Part shown: positions 1-8,075 of the stretch, in pieces | How the letters are laid out: every line of letters starts with the position of its first letter | Position numbering within the stretch: the stretch's first letter is position 1 | Assembly (NCBI GenBank): GCA_021815365.1 | Contig: JAKAGZ010000031.1 | Coordinates: 1-32,617 of the forward strand | DNA from: Bacteroidota bacterium | GTDB lineage: Bacteria > Bacteroidota > Ignavibacteria > Ignavibacteriales > Ignavibacteriaceae | DNA: 32,617 bases | Reading direction: 5' to 3' | Translations under genes and position numbers: made by a program | The notes under the pieces: generated by a model | Seen by the model: only the letters and a program-made list of their open reading frames with translations | The model's database searches: none | Told to the model about the DNA's origin: nothing

Positions 1-545
1 ACACCGGGTAAAGCAAAATAGCCAATGTAAGAAAGATAAAAACCGTAGATGATAGAGAAGACAGCATATTCAAATACTATTCTCTCTTTATTTCTTAACA
101 GGAAAAGACAAAGTAAAATCGGGAGAAGATAAAAAATTCCGTAGATGATCTGGAGTATTTCGGTTAAAAGAGGGAAGGCGATCTTCTGCAGGGTTTGTGT
201 CGGGTTTGTTCCAAACATCCAGTGATCAATTTTTATAAAAAGCCAGTCATAGTCCTGCGGTCTGATGGGGTGAATCATAAAATATAATTCTTTAAATGTC
301 AGCAGGACAAGAGGAGCGATGTACCAGTAGTGAAAAATTTTTATGATCGTGCTTTCATATTTCTCTTCGAGGTAAGTAATAATGAATATAAGTGATATTA
401 CACCAATGTTCATTATTATAAGCCGGTCCCATTGAGGTATCCGTTCCAGGAAAATCAGATTTACAAAGCTGAGCAGTATGAAGAAGACAATGATCACGAG
501 GTCAAATGCCTTCGTCTTAATTAAAAGAGATCTGATATTTCCCAT
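1..545 (-). CDS. PAP2 / Aur1-like integral membrane protein (partial, C-terminus outside window)
   Basis: An open frame runs on the minus strand from an ATG at 543-545 to the window edge, giving 181 codons of a polytopic membrane protein beginning MGNIRSLLIKTKAF. At least five hydrophobic segments are visible (roughly residues 13-33, 43-58, 70-86, 125-147 and 157-178). The hydrophilic loop between the third and fourth carries HPIRPQDYDWLFIKIDHWMF, followed by a proline-bounded helix. This arrangement, and the terminal YIGYFALPG, resemble the PAP2_3 / inositol-phosphorylceramide-synthase-like branch of the PAP2 phosphatase superfamily, which handles lipid phosphates in the membrane. The diagnostic catalytic histidine motifs would lie beyond the edge, so activity is inference. 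It follows rsmA after a 32-nt gap and may be its downstream operon partner. Confidence 0.6.
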   Translation of the reverse strand, partial: MGNIRSLLIKTKAFDLVIIVFFILLSFVNLIFLERIPQWDRLIIMNIGVISLIFIITYLEEKYESTIIKIFHYWYIAPLVLLTFKELYFMIHPIRPQDYDWLFIKIDHWMFGTNPTQTLQKIAFPLLTEILQIIYGIFYLLPILLCLFLLRNKERIVFEYAVFSIIYGFYLSYIGYFALPG

Positions 546-577
546 CTGTTAAAATTAATTTAATAAAACCGGGCTGT

Positions 578-1366
578 TCATTTATTTTTTTTACTGCGGG
601 CAAATTCAGCAAGCCTCAGAAAGTCATCCCGGTCAAGCTGCTCAGCACGGAGAGACAAGTCAATTCCGCTTTCCGTAAAATTTAATTCGTTAAATATACT
701 ATTACTCAGTGAATTTTTTAAAGTTTTTCTTCTGTTGCCAAAGGAAGCTTTTACTATCTGAATAAAACTTTGTTTCTCTTCTTCAGAAATATTGAGCTGC
801 TTAAAAACCAGGTGAACTACCGCGGAGTGAACTTTTGGCTTGGGTAAGAAAACGTTCGGCGAAACTTTGAAACAGTACTTTACTTCCGCAAAATAATTTA
901 GTAACACAGATAAAATCCCATAATCTTTCGTACCTTTTTTGCCTGACATTCTTTTTGCTACTTCGTGCTGAACCATCAATACAGCATCTTTAAGGATATC
1001 ATTAAATTTAATGAGATGAAAAAGAATCGGCGAAGTTAGATTATATGGAATATTGCCGGCGATTTTTAATTTGTCTCCGGCATTTTTCTTTAGTTCGTTC
1101 AAATCAAGTTTAACAAAATCACCGGTGATAAGCTTAAGCTGAGGAAATTTTAATTTCAGGTCATCGGCTACTCTTTTATCAATTTCAACTGCTGTAAGTG
1201 AAGGCACCCGTTCTAATATCTTTTCAGTCAGTGCGCCGAGACCCGGTCCAATTTCTACGATCTGATCCTCAGGCTGAGGATTAATTGTGTCTACAATTTT
1301 TTTAATGATGTTCTTGTCTACCAGGTAATTCTGTCCGAATCTTTTTAATGATTTTATTTTTTGCAT
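578..1366 (-). CDS. rsmA: 16S rRNA (adenine(1518)-N6/adenine(1519)-N6)-dimethyltransferase RsmA/KsgA
   Basis: This 262-residue protein has the full length usual for KsgA. It dimethylates the two adjacent adenines in the helix-45 loop of 16S rRNA with S-adenosylmethionine, late in assembly of the small ribosomal subunit. Visible signatures are GQNYLVD at residues 11-17, the SAM-binding glycine loop VEIGPGLGALT at 37-47, the acidic residue ending motif II (EID, 61-63), and the catalytic NIPYN at 105-109 that holds the target adenine. The C-terminal part carries the SFGNRRKTLKNSL segment typical of the family. The ATG at 1366 starts directly before the conserved N-terminus. It lies 82 nt downstream of the ABC-F gene in the same direction. 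Identification is secure from the motifs. Confidence 0.96.
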   Translation of the reverse strand: MQKIKSLKRFGQNYLVDKNIIKKIVDTINPQPEDQIVEIGPGLGALTEKILERVPSLTAVEIDKRVADDLKLKFPQLKLITGDFVKLDLNELKKNAGDKLKIAGNIPYNLTSPILFHLIKFNDILKDAVLMVQHEVAKRMSGKKGTKDYGILSVLLNYFAEVKYCFKVSPNVFLPKPKVHSAVVHLVFKQLNISEEEKQSFIQIVKASFGNRRKTLKNSLSNSIFNELNFTESGIDLSLRAEQLDRDDFLRLAEFARSKKNK

Positions 1367-1448
1367 AGCTGCTAAGTTTACTGGTTTTTACCTGTTACAT
1401 CAGAATAAATATTATCTAACACAAATAAAATACATATAGAAAAGATTG

Positions 1449-3398
1449 TTAAGAGAATTGAGATTCAATCTTCTGTAATTCATCAGATAATCTTGACCAT
1501 TCAGCTAATTTAAAGTTAAGGTCTTCTTTCACTTTATTATACTCAAGTGTTGTTTCTTTAGCTGTTACCGGGTTCGAATAAATTTTTACATCCGCAAGTT
1601 TGTTCTCTAACTCACTTTCTGCTTCAACTAAACCCGAAATTTGTTTTTCGAGTTCCCCTAATCTGTCGTTAATACCCTTAGTTGCGCGGAATTTTTTTTG
1701 CCTGAGTTCAGCTTCAACCCGTTTCTTTTCTTTTCTTGAAATATTTTCATTAGCAGAATCTGTCTTCTGGTTAGCTTCCTGGCTGTAGTTTATCTCTTCC
1801 TGTCTTTTTGTGATGTAATAATCTATTCCACCTGAATAAATTTTTACAGAGCCTTTCCTTATATCAACCACTTTATTGACTATAGGTTTCAAAAAGTCAA
1901 TGTCGTGTGAGACAAGAATAAGAGAACCGGTAAAATCAATTAGAGCCTGCTGCAAAATTTCCTTTGAAGAGATATCAAGGTGGTTTGTCGGCTCATCTAA
2001 AATTATAAAGTTTGCTTTTGTCAACAGGATTTTTGCAAGCGCGACCCTGCTCTTTTCTCCTCCGGAAAGGACACCCACTTTCTTAAAAACATCATCCCCG
2101 CTGAATAAAAAAGAACCAAGCAGTGATCTTAATTGCCCGAGTGTTTTCCCTTCAGCAACTCCTTCAACAGTGCTGATTATATCTGATACAGGGTCAAGAT
2201 TGTCTGCAACATCCTGGGCATAATAAGAAATAATTGTGTTATGCCCCAGAATCCTCTGACCGGAATCGAAGCTGATTTCACCAGCGATAATTTTTGCAAG
2301 GGTTGTTTTCCCGGCTCCGTTTGGACCAACAAAAGCAATCTTCTCTCCCCTGGCAACTGTAAAATCAATATCGCTGAATACTTCATTCTTGCCGTAAGAT
2401 TTGGCGACAGATTTTAATTCTATATTTATTTTACCGCTTGGTGGCGGAGGGGGAAATCTTATATATATCTCGTCTTTGCTTTCAGGTAATTCAATCAACT
2501 GAATTTTTTCTAATTGTTTTAATCGGCTCTGCACTTGTTTTGCTTTTGTGGCTTTATACCTGAACCGTTCGATGAATCTTTCTGTCTCTTTAATTTTTTT
2601 CTGCTGAAGCTGGTACTGGTTTTCGAGAAGCGAATCTCTCTCTGTTTTGTATTTCAGGTATGCGTCATAATCGCCATTAAAGGTATTAAATTTTGAAAGG
2701 AATATCTCAAGAGTTTTTGTTGTTACTTCGTTAATAAAATGTTTATCGTGAGAGACAATTAATAATGCGCCGTTATAATTTTTCAGGAAAGCGATAAGCC
2801 ATTCAAGCGAATCAAAGTCAAGGTGGTTGGTGGGTTCATCAAGCAGTAAAATATCGTTTTGCGAGATAAGAATTTTTGCCATAGCAATTCTCATCTGCCA
2901 GCCGCCGGAAAATTCGTCTGTCAGTTTTTCAAAATCATTTTCCTCAAACCCAAGCCCTTTCAGAATTTTTTCTGCCCTTGCTTCAGCACTGTACGAGTCT
3001 AATTCCTCAAGGCGGTGATGAACCTCACCAAGTTGATGGATAAGGTCATTATGTTCTTCTTCGGATAATTTTGGATCTGAGAGAAGATCAGTTATTTCAG
3101 TTTCTTTGTTACGGAGGTTTATAATATCTGTCAGTGCTGATTTAGCTTCATCGAGCAGCGTTTTACCGTAGTGAGTAACATTATCCTGCGGAAGATAGCC
3201 GATCGTGATGCCTTTTTGTTTTTGAATTTTTCCATTTTCCGGCTGAAGCTCGCCGTTTATTATTTTTAATAAAGAAGATTTGCCGGTTCCGTTTGCGCCG
3301 ACAAGGGAAATTTTATCTCCGGAATTTATTCTGAAGCTGACATCCCTAAAAAGATATTTACCATTGAACTGAAGTGAAATTTTAGTGAGATCAATCAT
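1449..3398 (-). CDS. ABC-F family ATPase (Uup/YdiF-type, soluble, two ATPase domains)
   Basis: The 649-residue protein has two ABC ATPase domains and no membrane segments, as expected for ABC-F proteins, which bind the ribosomal E site and affect translation or antibiotic protection. The first Walker A is GANGTGKS at residues 34-41, with the SGGWQMR signature and the LLLDEPTNHLDFDS Walker B. The second copy has GPNGAGKT, SGGEKSR and ILDEPTNHLDISS. The inter-domain linker (about 245-310) is basic and helical (KYKTERD, KAKQVQSRLKQLEK). A charged C-terminal extension (about 540-649) looks like a Uup-type coiled coil. A proline run (FPPPPPSG) precedes the second domain. Which ABC-F subfamily it belongs to, and whether it confers resistance, cannot be decided here. 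It starts 32 nt after the PorZ-like gene stops and is probably co-transcribed with it. Confidence 0.93.
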   Translation of the reverse strand: MIDLTKISLQFNGKYLFRDVSFRINSGDKISLVGANGTGKSSLLKIINGELQPENGKIQKQKGITIGYLPQDNVTHYGKTLLDEAKSALTDIINLRNKETEITDLLSDPKLSEEEHNDLIHQLGEVHHRLEELDSYSAEARAEKILKGLGFEENDFEKLTDEFSGGWQMRIAMAKILISQNDILLLDEPTNHLDFDSLEWLIAFLKNYNGALLIVSHDKHFINEVTTKTLEIFLSKFNTFNGDYDAYLKYKTERDSLLENQYQLQQKKIKETERFIERFRYKATKAKQVQSRLKQLEKIQLIELPESKDEIYIRFPPPPPSGKINIELKSVAKSYGKNEVFSDIDFTVARGEKIAFVGPNGAGKTTLAKIIAGEISFDSGQRILGHNTIISYYAQDVADNLDPVSDIISTVEGVAEGKTLGQLRSLLGSFLFSGDDVFKKVGVLSGGEKSRVALAKILLTKANFIILDEPTNHLDISSKEILQQALIDFTGSLILVSHDIDFLKPIVNKVVDIRKGSVKIYSGGIDYYITKRQEEINYSQEANQKTDSANENISRKEKKRVEAELRQKKFRATKGINDRLGELEKQISGLVEAESELENKLADVKIYSNPVTAKETTLEYNKVKEDLNFKLAEWSRLSDELQKIESQFS

Positions 3399-3430
3399 TT
3401 ATAATTAAACCCGGGAAAGCACGAAAATTT

Positions 3431-5674
3431 TTATTCACGAAGGATTGCAACTTTACCAGCAATAGTATTATTTCCATCTTTATCGTACGCTACAACAATG
3501 TATATTCCGCTTCCGACCAGATTTCCGTTATCATCTCTGCCATCCCAATAAGCAACTCTGCCGCCCGGGGAAGAAAATTGACGGACAAGTTTTCCTGAAA
3601 TAGTTAATATTTTTATGTCTGAATCTTTTACCAAACCTTCTATTGTAAGCTGATTGCTTCCGCTTTTTAACTTAAATGGGTTTGGATAAAAAAACAAACT
3701 GGTAAAAGATGACTGAGGATTTTCTGCAGGTGTTTTAAGAGCAGTGATTCCGTTGTTAGTGCCAACATAAACCGTTCCGCTTTTCTGATCAACAGCAAGG
3801 CTGACGATTTGATCCGATAAAAGCGGGCTGTTTTTTGTGTTGAATGCTGCAAGTAGATCAGAGCCGTCAGAATTTACTAAGAGCAATCCTTCGTTTGTTC
3901 CGACCCACTTTCTATTCAGAGCATCAACGGCAAGGCAATTGATTGTCTGCTGCCTTAAAATAAAAACCGAACTTATTTTTAATGATCCGCTGCCCGAAGC
4001 AGAGATTGTATTCAGGTTTGTAATAACATTCACGCCGGCACTTGTACCCACCCACAGATCTCCGCGTTTGTCTACCACTAATGAGTTAATAACGTTGCTG
4101 TTCAATCCGTTTGATGTTGTTAAATATCCGGAGATATCATCGTTTGTATTTGTTAAAGTTCCGTTCTCATTGAAGTAATAAAGCCCGGCTCTTCTGGAGT
4201 CCTGACTGTTATACCATTTAGTATTGTTGTTGTCGATAACAAGGTTATTGTGGAAACCTAAAGATAACCCCGCTTCGGCTTTATTTAGGAAATGAAACCA
4301 GTTATTATCCGCTGTTAATACACTTAGTGTTTTGCCATCGCCTGGTGCAAAGTTAAGTACCCATAAATTGTTTTTAGAATCAACACCGAAGCCTGTGATA
4401 ACAAGAAATTTAGGATTCTCAGGTATACCAACAAGACCTGTTCCCGTAGTATCGAACGATGTTACCTTAGTTCCTGTGACCTTAGAAAATCCAGAACCCC
4501 AGTTCCCGAGATAAATCGTGTTATCTGGTGCAGCATAAACACTATAGTAGTCATTTGTGCGTAGTGAAGAAGTGTTTGATGTGTTATAGTTAGTCCACTT
4601 GGTTCCGTCAAATTTATAAAAGCCAACACCGCGCCCGTCTTTGCCGCTTGCAGACCAGAAATTTCCGTTGCCATCAACTGTTATTGAGGGGAACTGATTT
4701 GCAGCCGGTCCGTTTGGTAAAATATAATTTGATTGTCCTTGCCTGGAAACAAGGAAAATTCCTGTTGTGCTGGCACTAATTACCCCAAGGTCTTTTGATA
4801 GTGCAAGTCTGTTGAGTTGAGAAGTCGAATTTTTAATCGGTGTTACAGAACTATTCTTATAGGAATAAATAATATTATTCGCAAGAATCAAAAGTGAATC
4901 TCCTGAAACAAGAATATCATTCACATTATTATTGTTGAATTGAGCGATATATGATGACCAGGAAGAACCATTAAAAACAGCGAGACCAGCAGCAGTTGCT
5001 GCAATAATATTTCCATTGTACTGAACTACCTTATTAATATTATTTGAAGGCAGACCATTAGCAGTAGTGTATACATTCCATGATTCGGGTGCAGTAAGAT
5101 TAGTAGTGCCTGTTTTTTGAACAGCTAACCCGAATTGTGTGCAGACGTAAAACAAGCCCGCTCTAAATGTGCTGTTAACTTTTATGTTTGAAGTCAGACT
5201 GCCAAACTTTATAAATGTATCAAAGAAGACTAAATTTTTTGCATCAATAATCGAAACACCAAAATCGTGAGAAACAATAACAGTATCGCCTGACACTTGC
5301 ATGTCGTTTATTTTATTGCTGCTTCTTCCCGAATTAAAAATGTCAAGTATTGTTTTAATATTTTTTGTTGATGGATCATAGACGCTTATAGTACCATCTG
5401 AACTGCCAAACCAGGTCTTTCCGTAATTATCTATTGCAACAGCAGAGAGTGAGATGCTGTTAAGCCCGTCAACTTTATTTAAAGTAGAAAAAGAATTGTC
5501 TGTTGAGTTATAAAAAAATCCTCCGCCCGTTGTTGCAGCCCAGACACCCTGCGAAGTTGACTTAATATCTGATATGTCTTTCATATCAGTATAATTCCTG
5601 AAGTTTGTTGCTTGCTGCGGAAGTGAAACAAAGAATAACGATAGAAAAAGAAAAGCAAATAAAGTTCGATACAT
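3431..5674 (-). CDS. PorZ-like type IX secretion protein: beta-propeller repeats plus C-terminal sorting/FlgD-like domain
   Basis: The 747-residue protein starts with a signal peptide (MYRTLFAFLFLSLFFVSLPQQA). It continues with many blade-like repeats of the type GVWAATTGGGFFYN, KTWFGSSDGTISVYD, DLWVGTSAGVNVI and KWVGTNEGLLLV, consistent with two seven-blade propellers. It ends in a domain of about 85 residues that begins FFYPNPFKLKSGSNQLTI and contains the turn RVAYWDGRDDNGNLVGSGIYIV. This architecture and length match PorZ of the T9SS attachment complex, which binds A-LPS at the cell surface and is itself exported by T9SS. Two-component-regulator-type propeller proteins share the blade pattern, so PorZ is the best but not the only reading. 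There are 142 nt without a gene upstream, so it may have its own promoter; no sorting-signal lysine cluster is visible at the very end (GKVAILRE). Confidence 0.65.
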   Translation of the reverse strand: MYRTLFAFLFLSLFFVSLPQQATNFRNYTDMKDISDIKSTSQGVWAATTGGGFFYNSTDNSFSTLNKVDGLNSISLSAVAIDNYGKTWFGSSDGTISVYDPSTKNIKTILDIFNSGRSSNKINDMQVSGDTVIVSHDFGVSIIDAKNLVFFDTFIKFGSLTSNIKVNSTFRAGLFYVCTQFGLAVQKTGTTNLTAPESWNVYTTANGLPSNNINKVVQYNGNIIAATAAGLAVFNGSSWSSYIAQFNNNNVNDILVSGDSLLILANNIIYSYKNSSVTPIKNSTSQLNRLALSKDLGVISASTTGIFLVSRQGQSNYILPNGPAANQFPSITVDGNGNFWSASGKDGRGVGFYKFDGTKWTNYNTSNTSSLRTNDYYSVYAAPDNTIYLGNWGSGFSKVTGTKVTSFDTTGTGLVGIPENPKFLVITGFGVDSKNNLWVLNFAPGDGKTLSVLTADNNWFHFLNKAEAGLSLGFHNNLVIDNNNTKWYNSQDSRRAGLYYFNENGTLTNTNDDISGYLTTSNGLNSNVINSLVVDKRGDLWVGTSAGVNVITNLNTISASGSGSLKISSVFILRQQTINCLAVDALNRKWVGTNEGLLLVNSDGSDLLAAFNTKNSPLLSDQIVSLAVDQKSGTVYVGTNNGITALKTPAENPQSSFTSLFFYPNPFKLKSGSNQLTIEGLVKDSDIKILTISGKLVRQFSSPGGRVAYWDGRDDNGNLVGSGIYIVVAYDKDGNNTIAGKVAILRE

Positions 5675-5816
5675 TAAACTTGTCCTGATAATTGGAGCTG
5701 TGCAGATAATTTTTTTTATTTCTTCAGTTAATATAAAAAAAACCGTTCAATATAACTTTGTTTTCTCCAATAGGAGGGATTCCCAAAGGCAAAAAGCCGC
5801 TTTAAAAAATGTACAG

Positions 5817-6281
5817 TTATTTAATTTTTTTCATAACGTCAGCCATTTCAAGTGCTGCAAGTGCAGCATCCCATCCTTTGTTGCCATCTTTACCACCCGC
5901 CCTTTCAACTGCCTGCTCAATAGTGTTTGTTGTAAGAACACCGAAGATTACCGGCAGTGTGTGTTTAAGAGAAACCTGCAAAATGCCGCTGCTCGCAGCG
6001 TTTGCGACGTAATCGAAGTGAGGTGTCTCTCCCCGTATAACTGCACCAAGACAGATGATTGCATCATATTTATTTAATGAGGCAAGTTTTTCTGCAGTGA
6101 CTGGAATTTCAAATGCGCCGGGAACTTTGACCAGATCTATATTCTCATCGTCAATGCTGTTTTCTTTTAAACAATTCAGAGCACCCTGGAGTAATTTCTG
6201 CCCTATGAACTCGTTAAACAAACTGAGAATGATTGCTATCTTATAATCTTTACGCGAATGTTTTCTCTTCAGGGTTTTCAT
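5817..6281 (-). CDS. ribH: 6,7-dimethyl-8-ribityllumazine synthase
   Basis: The 154-residue protein is of normal RibH length. It condenses 5-amino-6-ribitylaminouracil with 3,4-dihydroxy-2-butanone 4-phosphate in the penultimate step of riboflavin synthesis, usually as a 60-mer or pentamer. Conserved pieces are VPGAFEIP (53-60), GAVIRGETPHFDYV (79-92, with the catalytic His at 88), GVLTT (114-118) and ERAGGKDGNKG (126-136). The start at 6281 fits the family N-terminus, with a basic leader before the first strand KIAIILSLFN. It follows the PHP-domain gene by 21 nt on the same strand. No FMN riboswitch fits in that short gap, so expression probably comes from the upstream regulator operon. Confidence 0.97.
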   Translation of the reverse strand: MKTLKRKHSRKDYKIAIILSLFNEFIGQKLLQGALNCLKENSIDDENIDLVKVPGAFEIPVTAEKLASLNKYDAIICLGAVIRGETPHFDYVANAASSGILQVSLKHTLPVIFGVLTTNTIEQAVERAGGKDGNKGWDAALAALEMADVMKKIK

Positions 6282-6302
6282 AATTCAATTTTAAATTTTC
6301 TT

Positions 6303-7169
6303 TTAAGCAGTTGAGTTACCGGTTTGCTTATCCTCCGGCAAGCTGTAGGTATGGTTAAGTCTTTTTTTCATTGCCTCCAGTGCGAAGAGGGAAGTGTAAT
6401 ACTTACCAAAATTCTCATCGTCATTTCTTTGTCCGCCGTGATAATCCGATCCGCCCGATTCGAGGAGAAAATATTCACTGACAATCCCTTTATAGAATTT
6501 TATTTTCTGAGGTGTGTGTGAAGGATGGAATACTTCGATTCCATCTACTCCGGCTTCAATTAATTCTTTTAATATTTCTTCAGGCATAAAACCCGGGTGA
6601 GCAATAAAAGATAACCCCCCCGCATCTGTAATTATTTTATAAGCGCTCTCGGGCGAAAGATGAACTTTCTTTTCATAAGCCGGGCATCCGTTTCCGATGT
6701 ATTTATTGAAGGCTTCGTAATAAGAAGAAACAAGACCTTTATTCACCATTGCCAGTGCAATATGAGGTCTGCCGATGGCAGAATTTTTTGAAACAGAAAT
6801 AATATCTTCGAAAGTCAAACGCAGTCCCAGCTTTTCTAATTTTTTTATTATTCTCTCTGCACGTTTTATTCTTTCTTCACGAAAAAAATTCAGATACCTT
6901 TCAAATTCTTTGTTGAACGGATCTACAAAATATCCGAGAATATGCACCTCTTTGCCATTAAATTCAGAACTGATTTCAACGCCGGGTATGACCTCAATTC
7001 CTGATTCTTTGCCTGACATTGTTGCTTCAGTAATTGCATTTACTGTATCATGGTCTGTAATACTTATTGCGTCAAGACCAAGCTCTTTTGACTTTTTAAT
7101 AATTTCGGCAGGCGTGTAGATTCCATCCGAATATGTTGTGTGAATATGTAGATCAACTTTCCCGTTCAT
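6303..7169 (-). CDS. PHP-domain metal-dependent phosphoesterase (TrpH/YciV-like)
   Basis: The protein has the PHP metal-site signatures in order: DLHIHTTYSDG near the N-terminus, SITDHDTV, a VEIS strand with its glutamate, IAHPGF and GGSDYHGG near the C-terminus. Length (288 residues) and motif order fit the TrpH/YciV group, whose characterised members hydrolyse 3',5'-nucleoside bisphosphates or short RNA 5' ends. I placed the start at 7169, not at the in-frame ATG at 7181. The 7169 ATG overlaps the regulator's TGA as ATGA and has an AGG-containing sequence 6-8 nt upstream, while the 7181 ATG has no Shine-Dalgarno-like sequence. The gene is therefore probably translationally coupled to the Crp/Fnr gene. 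Exact substrate is unknown. Confidence 0.85.
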   Translation of the reverse strand: MNGKVDLHIHTTYSDGIYTPAEIIKKSKELGLDAISITDHDTVNAITEATMSGKESGIEVIPGVEISSEFNGKEVHILGYFVDPFNKEFERYLNFFREERIKRAERIIKKLEKLGLRLTFEDIISVSKNSAIGRPHIALAMVNKGLVSSYYEAFNKYIGNGCPAYEKKVHLSPESAYKIITDAGGLSFIAHPGFMPEEILKELIEAGVDGIEVFHPSHTPQKIKFYKGIVSEYFLLESGGSDYHGGQRNDDENFGKYYTSLFALEAMKKRLNHTYSLPEDKQTGNSTA

Positions 7170-7855
7170 TTTACCTGACATAGTTCTTTGAATTTTTCAT
7201 AGTGCGTGACAATTAGTTTCTGACCGTCAAACATGATCAGCCCTTTCTTAGCAAAAGAATGAAGAGTACGGGAAATAGTTTCCCTTGAAGTGCCAGCCAT
7301 ATCAGCGAGTTCCTGTTGAGCAGGGATATTTTCAATCTCAATTCCGTTATTCTTAATTTTTCCCAGGTAATCAGCAAGCTGTATAATTACAGACGCAACT
7401 TTTCCTTCAGATGCCTTGAGCGAGAGACATCTTATTTTTTGGTTAGATATTCTGAGCTGCTTTGTTAGTTCGTTGAGTATTGCAATTGAAAATTCAGGTT
7501 TAGTTTTTAATAAGCTTATAAGATCACCGCTTTTTATTATAAAGATTTCAGAATCATCTACGGATGTTATATTTATTTGTGGAAACTGCCCTTCGAGTAT
7601 AGCAGTGTCGCCCCAAAATTCAGATTCATTCAGAAAGCCGAGAGTCAGCTCGTCTCCTTCGTTATTCATTTTTGAAAGTCTGAGCTGACCTTTAAGAACA
7701 TAAATTAAAGCTGACTCTGATTGGTTCTGAAATAAAATAACGGAATCTTTTTTATAGAATTTTCTGCTGCCAAGCTTTATGATCTCAACTAAAATGTTGT
7801 CATTAAGGTTGGAGAAAAGAGGAATATTTTTTAAAAAAGTAACATTTTCTTCCAT
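7166..7855 (-). CDS. Crp/Fnr family transcriptional regulator
   Basis: This 229-residue protein has an N-terminal cyclic-nucleotide-binding-type beta roll (about residues 8-125: FKKDSV-like turn, ALIYVLKGQLRL, GEFWGDTAI-like turn read here as ESEFWGDTAILEG), a dimerisation helix (about 125-150) and a C-terminal winged helix. The recognition helix is in AQQELADMAGTSRETISRTLHSFAKKG (about 179-205), very close to the Crp/Fnr consensus. The phosphate-binding cassette lacks the usual RxS pair for cAMP, and there is no N-terminal cysteine cluster for an Fe-S centre (only Cys143 and Cys226). The effector is therefore unknown. It heads the PHP-ribH transcript, and a candidate promoter lies 30-65 nt upstream. 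Autoregulation, or control of the divergent glycosyltransferase gene, is possible but not shown. Confidence 0.92.
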   Translation of the reverse strand: MEENVTFLKNIPLFSNLNDNILVEIIKLGSRKFYKKDSVILFQNQSESALIYVLKGQLRLSKMNNEGDELTLGFLNESEFWGDTAILEGQFPQINITSVDDSEIFIIKSGDLISLLKTKPEFSIAILNELTKQLRISNQKIRCLSLKASEGKVASVIIQLADYLGKIKNNGIEIENIPAQQELADMAGTSRETISRTLHSFAKKGLIMFDGQKLIVTHYEKFKELCQVK

Positions 7856-7887
7856 AAAACTTGTCTTCTGTTCAAATAAAATAAAAA

Positions 7888-7919
7888 GTAATATAGTTTC
7901 GAAGCCTTAGAAAGTCAAA
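7888..7919 (-). promoter_or_regulatory. candidate Bacteroidota-type promoter for the Crp/Fnr gene
   Basis: On the minus strand TTTG (7919-7916) is followed after 20 nt by TATATTAC (7895-7888). This resembles the Bacteroidota housekeeping pattern TTTG-N19-TAnnTTTG, although the last two bases of the -7 box do not match. It would leave a leader of roughly 25-30 nt before the ATG at 7855. AT-rich DNA gives such matches by chance, so confidence is low. Confidence 0.3.
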
Positions 7920-7936
7920 TAAAACAGTATAAGGCT
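7903..7936. repeat. inverted repeat (7-bp arms) across the candidate promoter
   Basis: AGCCTTA at 7903-7909 and its exact reverse complement TAAGGCT at 7930-7936 are separated by 20 bp. They lie in the 220-bp region between the divergent regulator and glycosyltransferase genes and bracket the TTTG box of the candidate promoter. It could be an operator. It is not a canonical Crp (TGTGA-N6-TCACA) or Fnr (TTGAT-N4-ATCAA) site. Confidence 0.3.
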
Positions 7937-8075
7937 AGAAAAGAAGCAGGGTTCTAAAGTAAGTTTATACTAAAAAGATTTGAAAAGCTTTAGAGCAAAT
8001 TTTCATCAGGATAAAAATATAAATAAATTTGAGACAGCTAAATACTTTTGGATTTACTTCATAACAGCATATAGG

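Noticed and set aside
5675-5816. Small inverted repeats (GGC-AAAAA-GCC and CTCC-AATA-GGAG) after ribH as a terminator or riboswitch
   Set aside because: Stems are only 3-4 bp without a proper T run on the minus strand, and there is no FMN-riboswitch-like conserved core.
7169-7181. Upstream in-frame ATG at 7181 as start of the PHP gene
   Set aside because: No Shine-Dalgarno-like sequence is there, while the ATG at 7169 has one and makes an ATGA overlap with the regulator stop.
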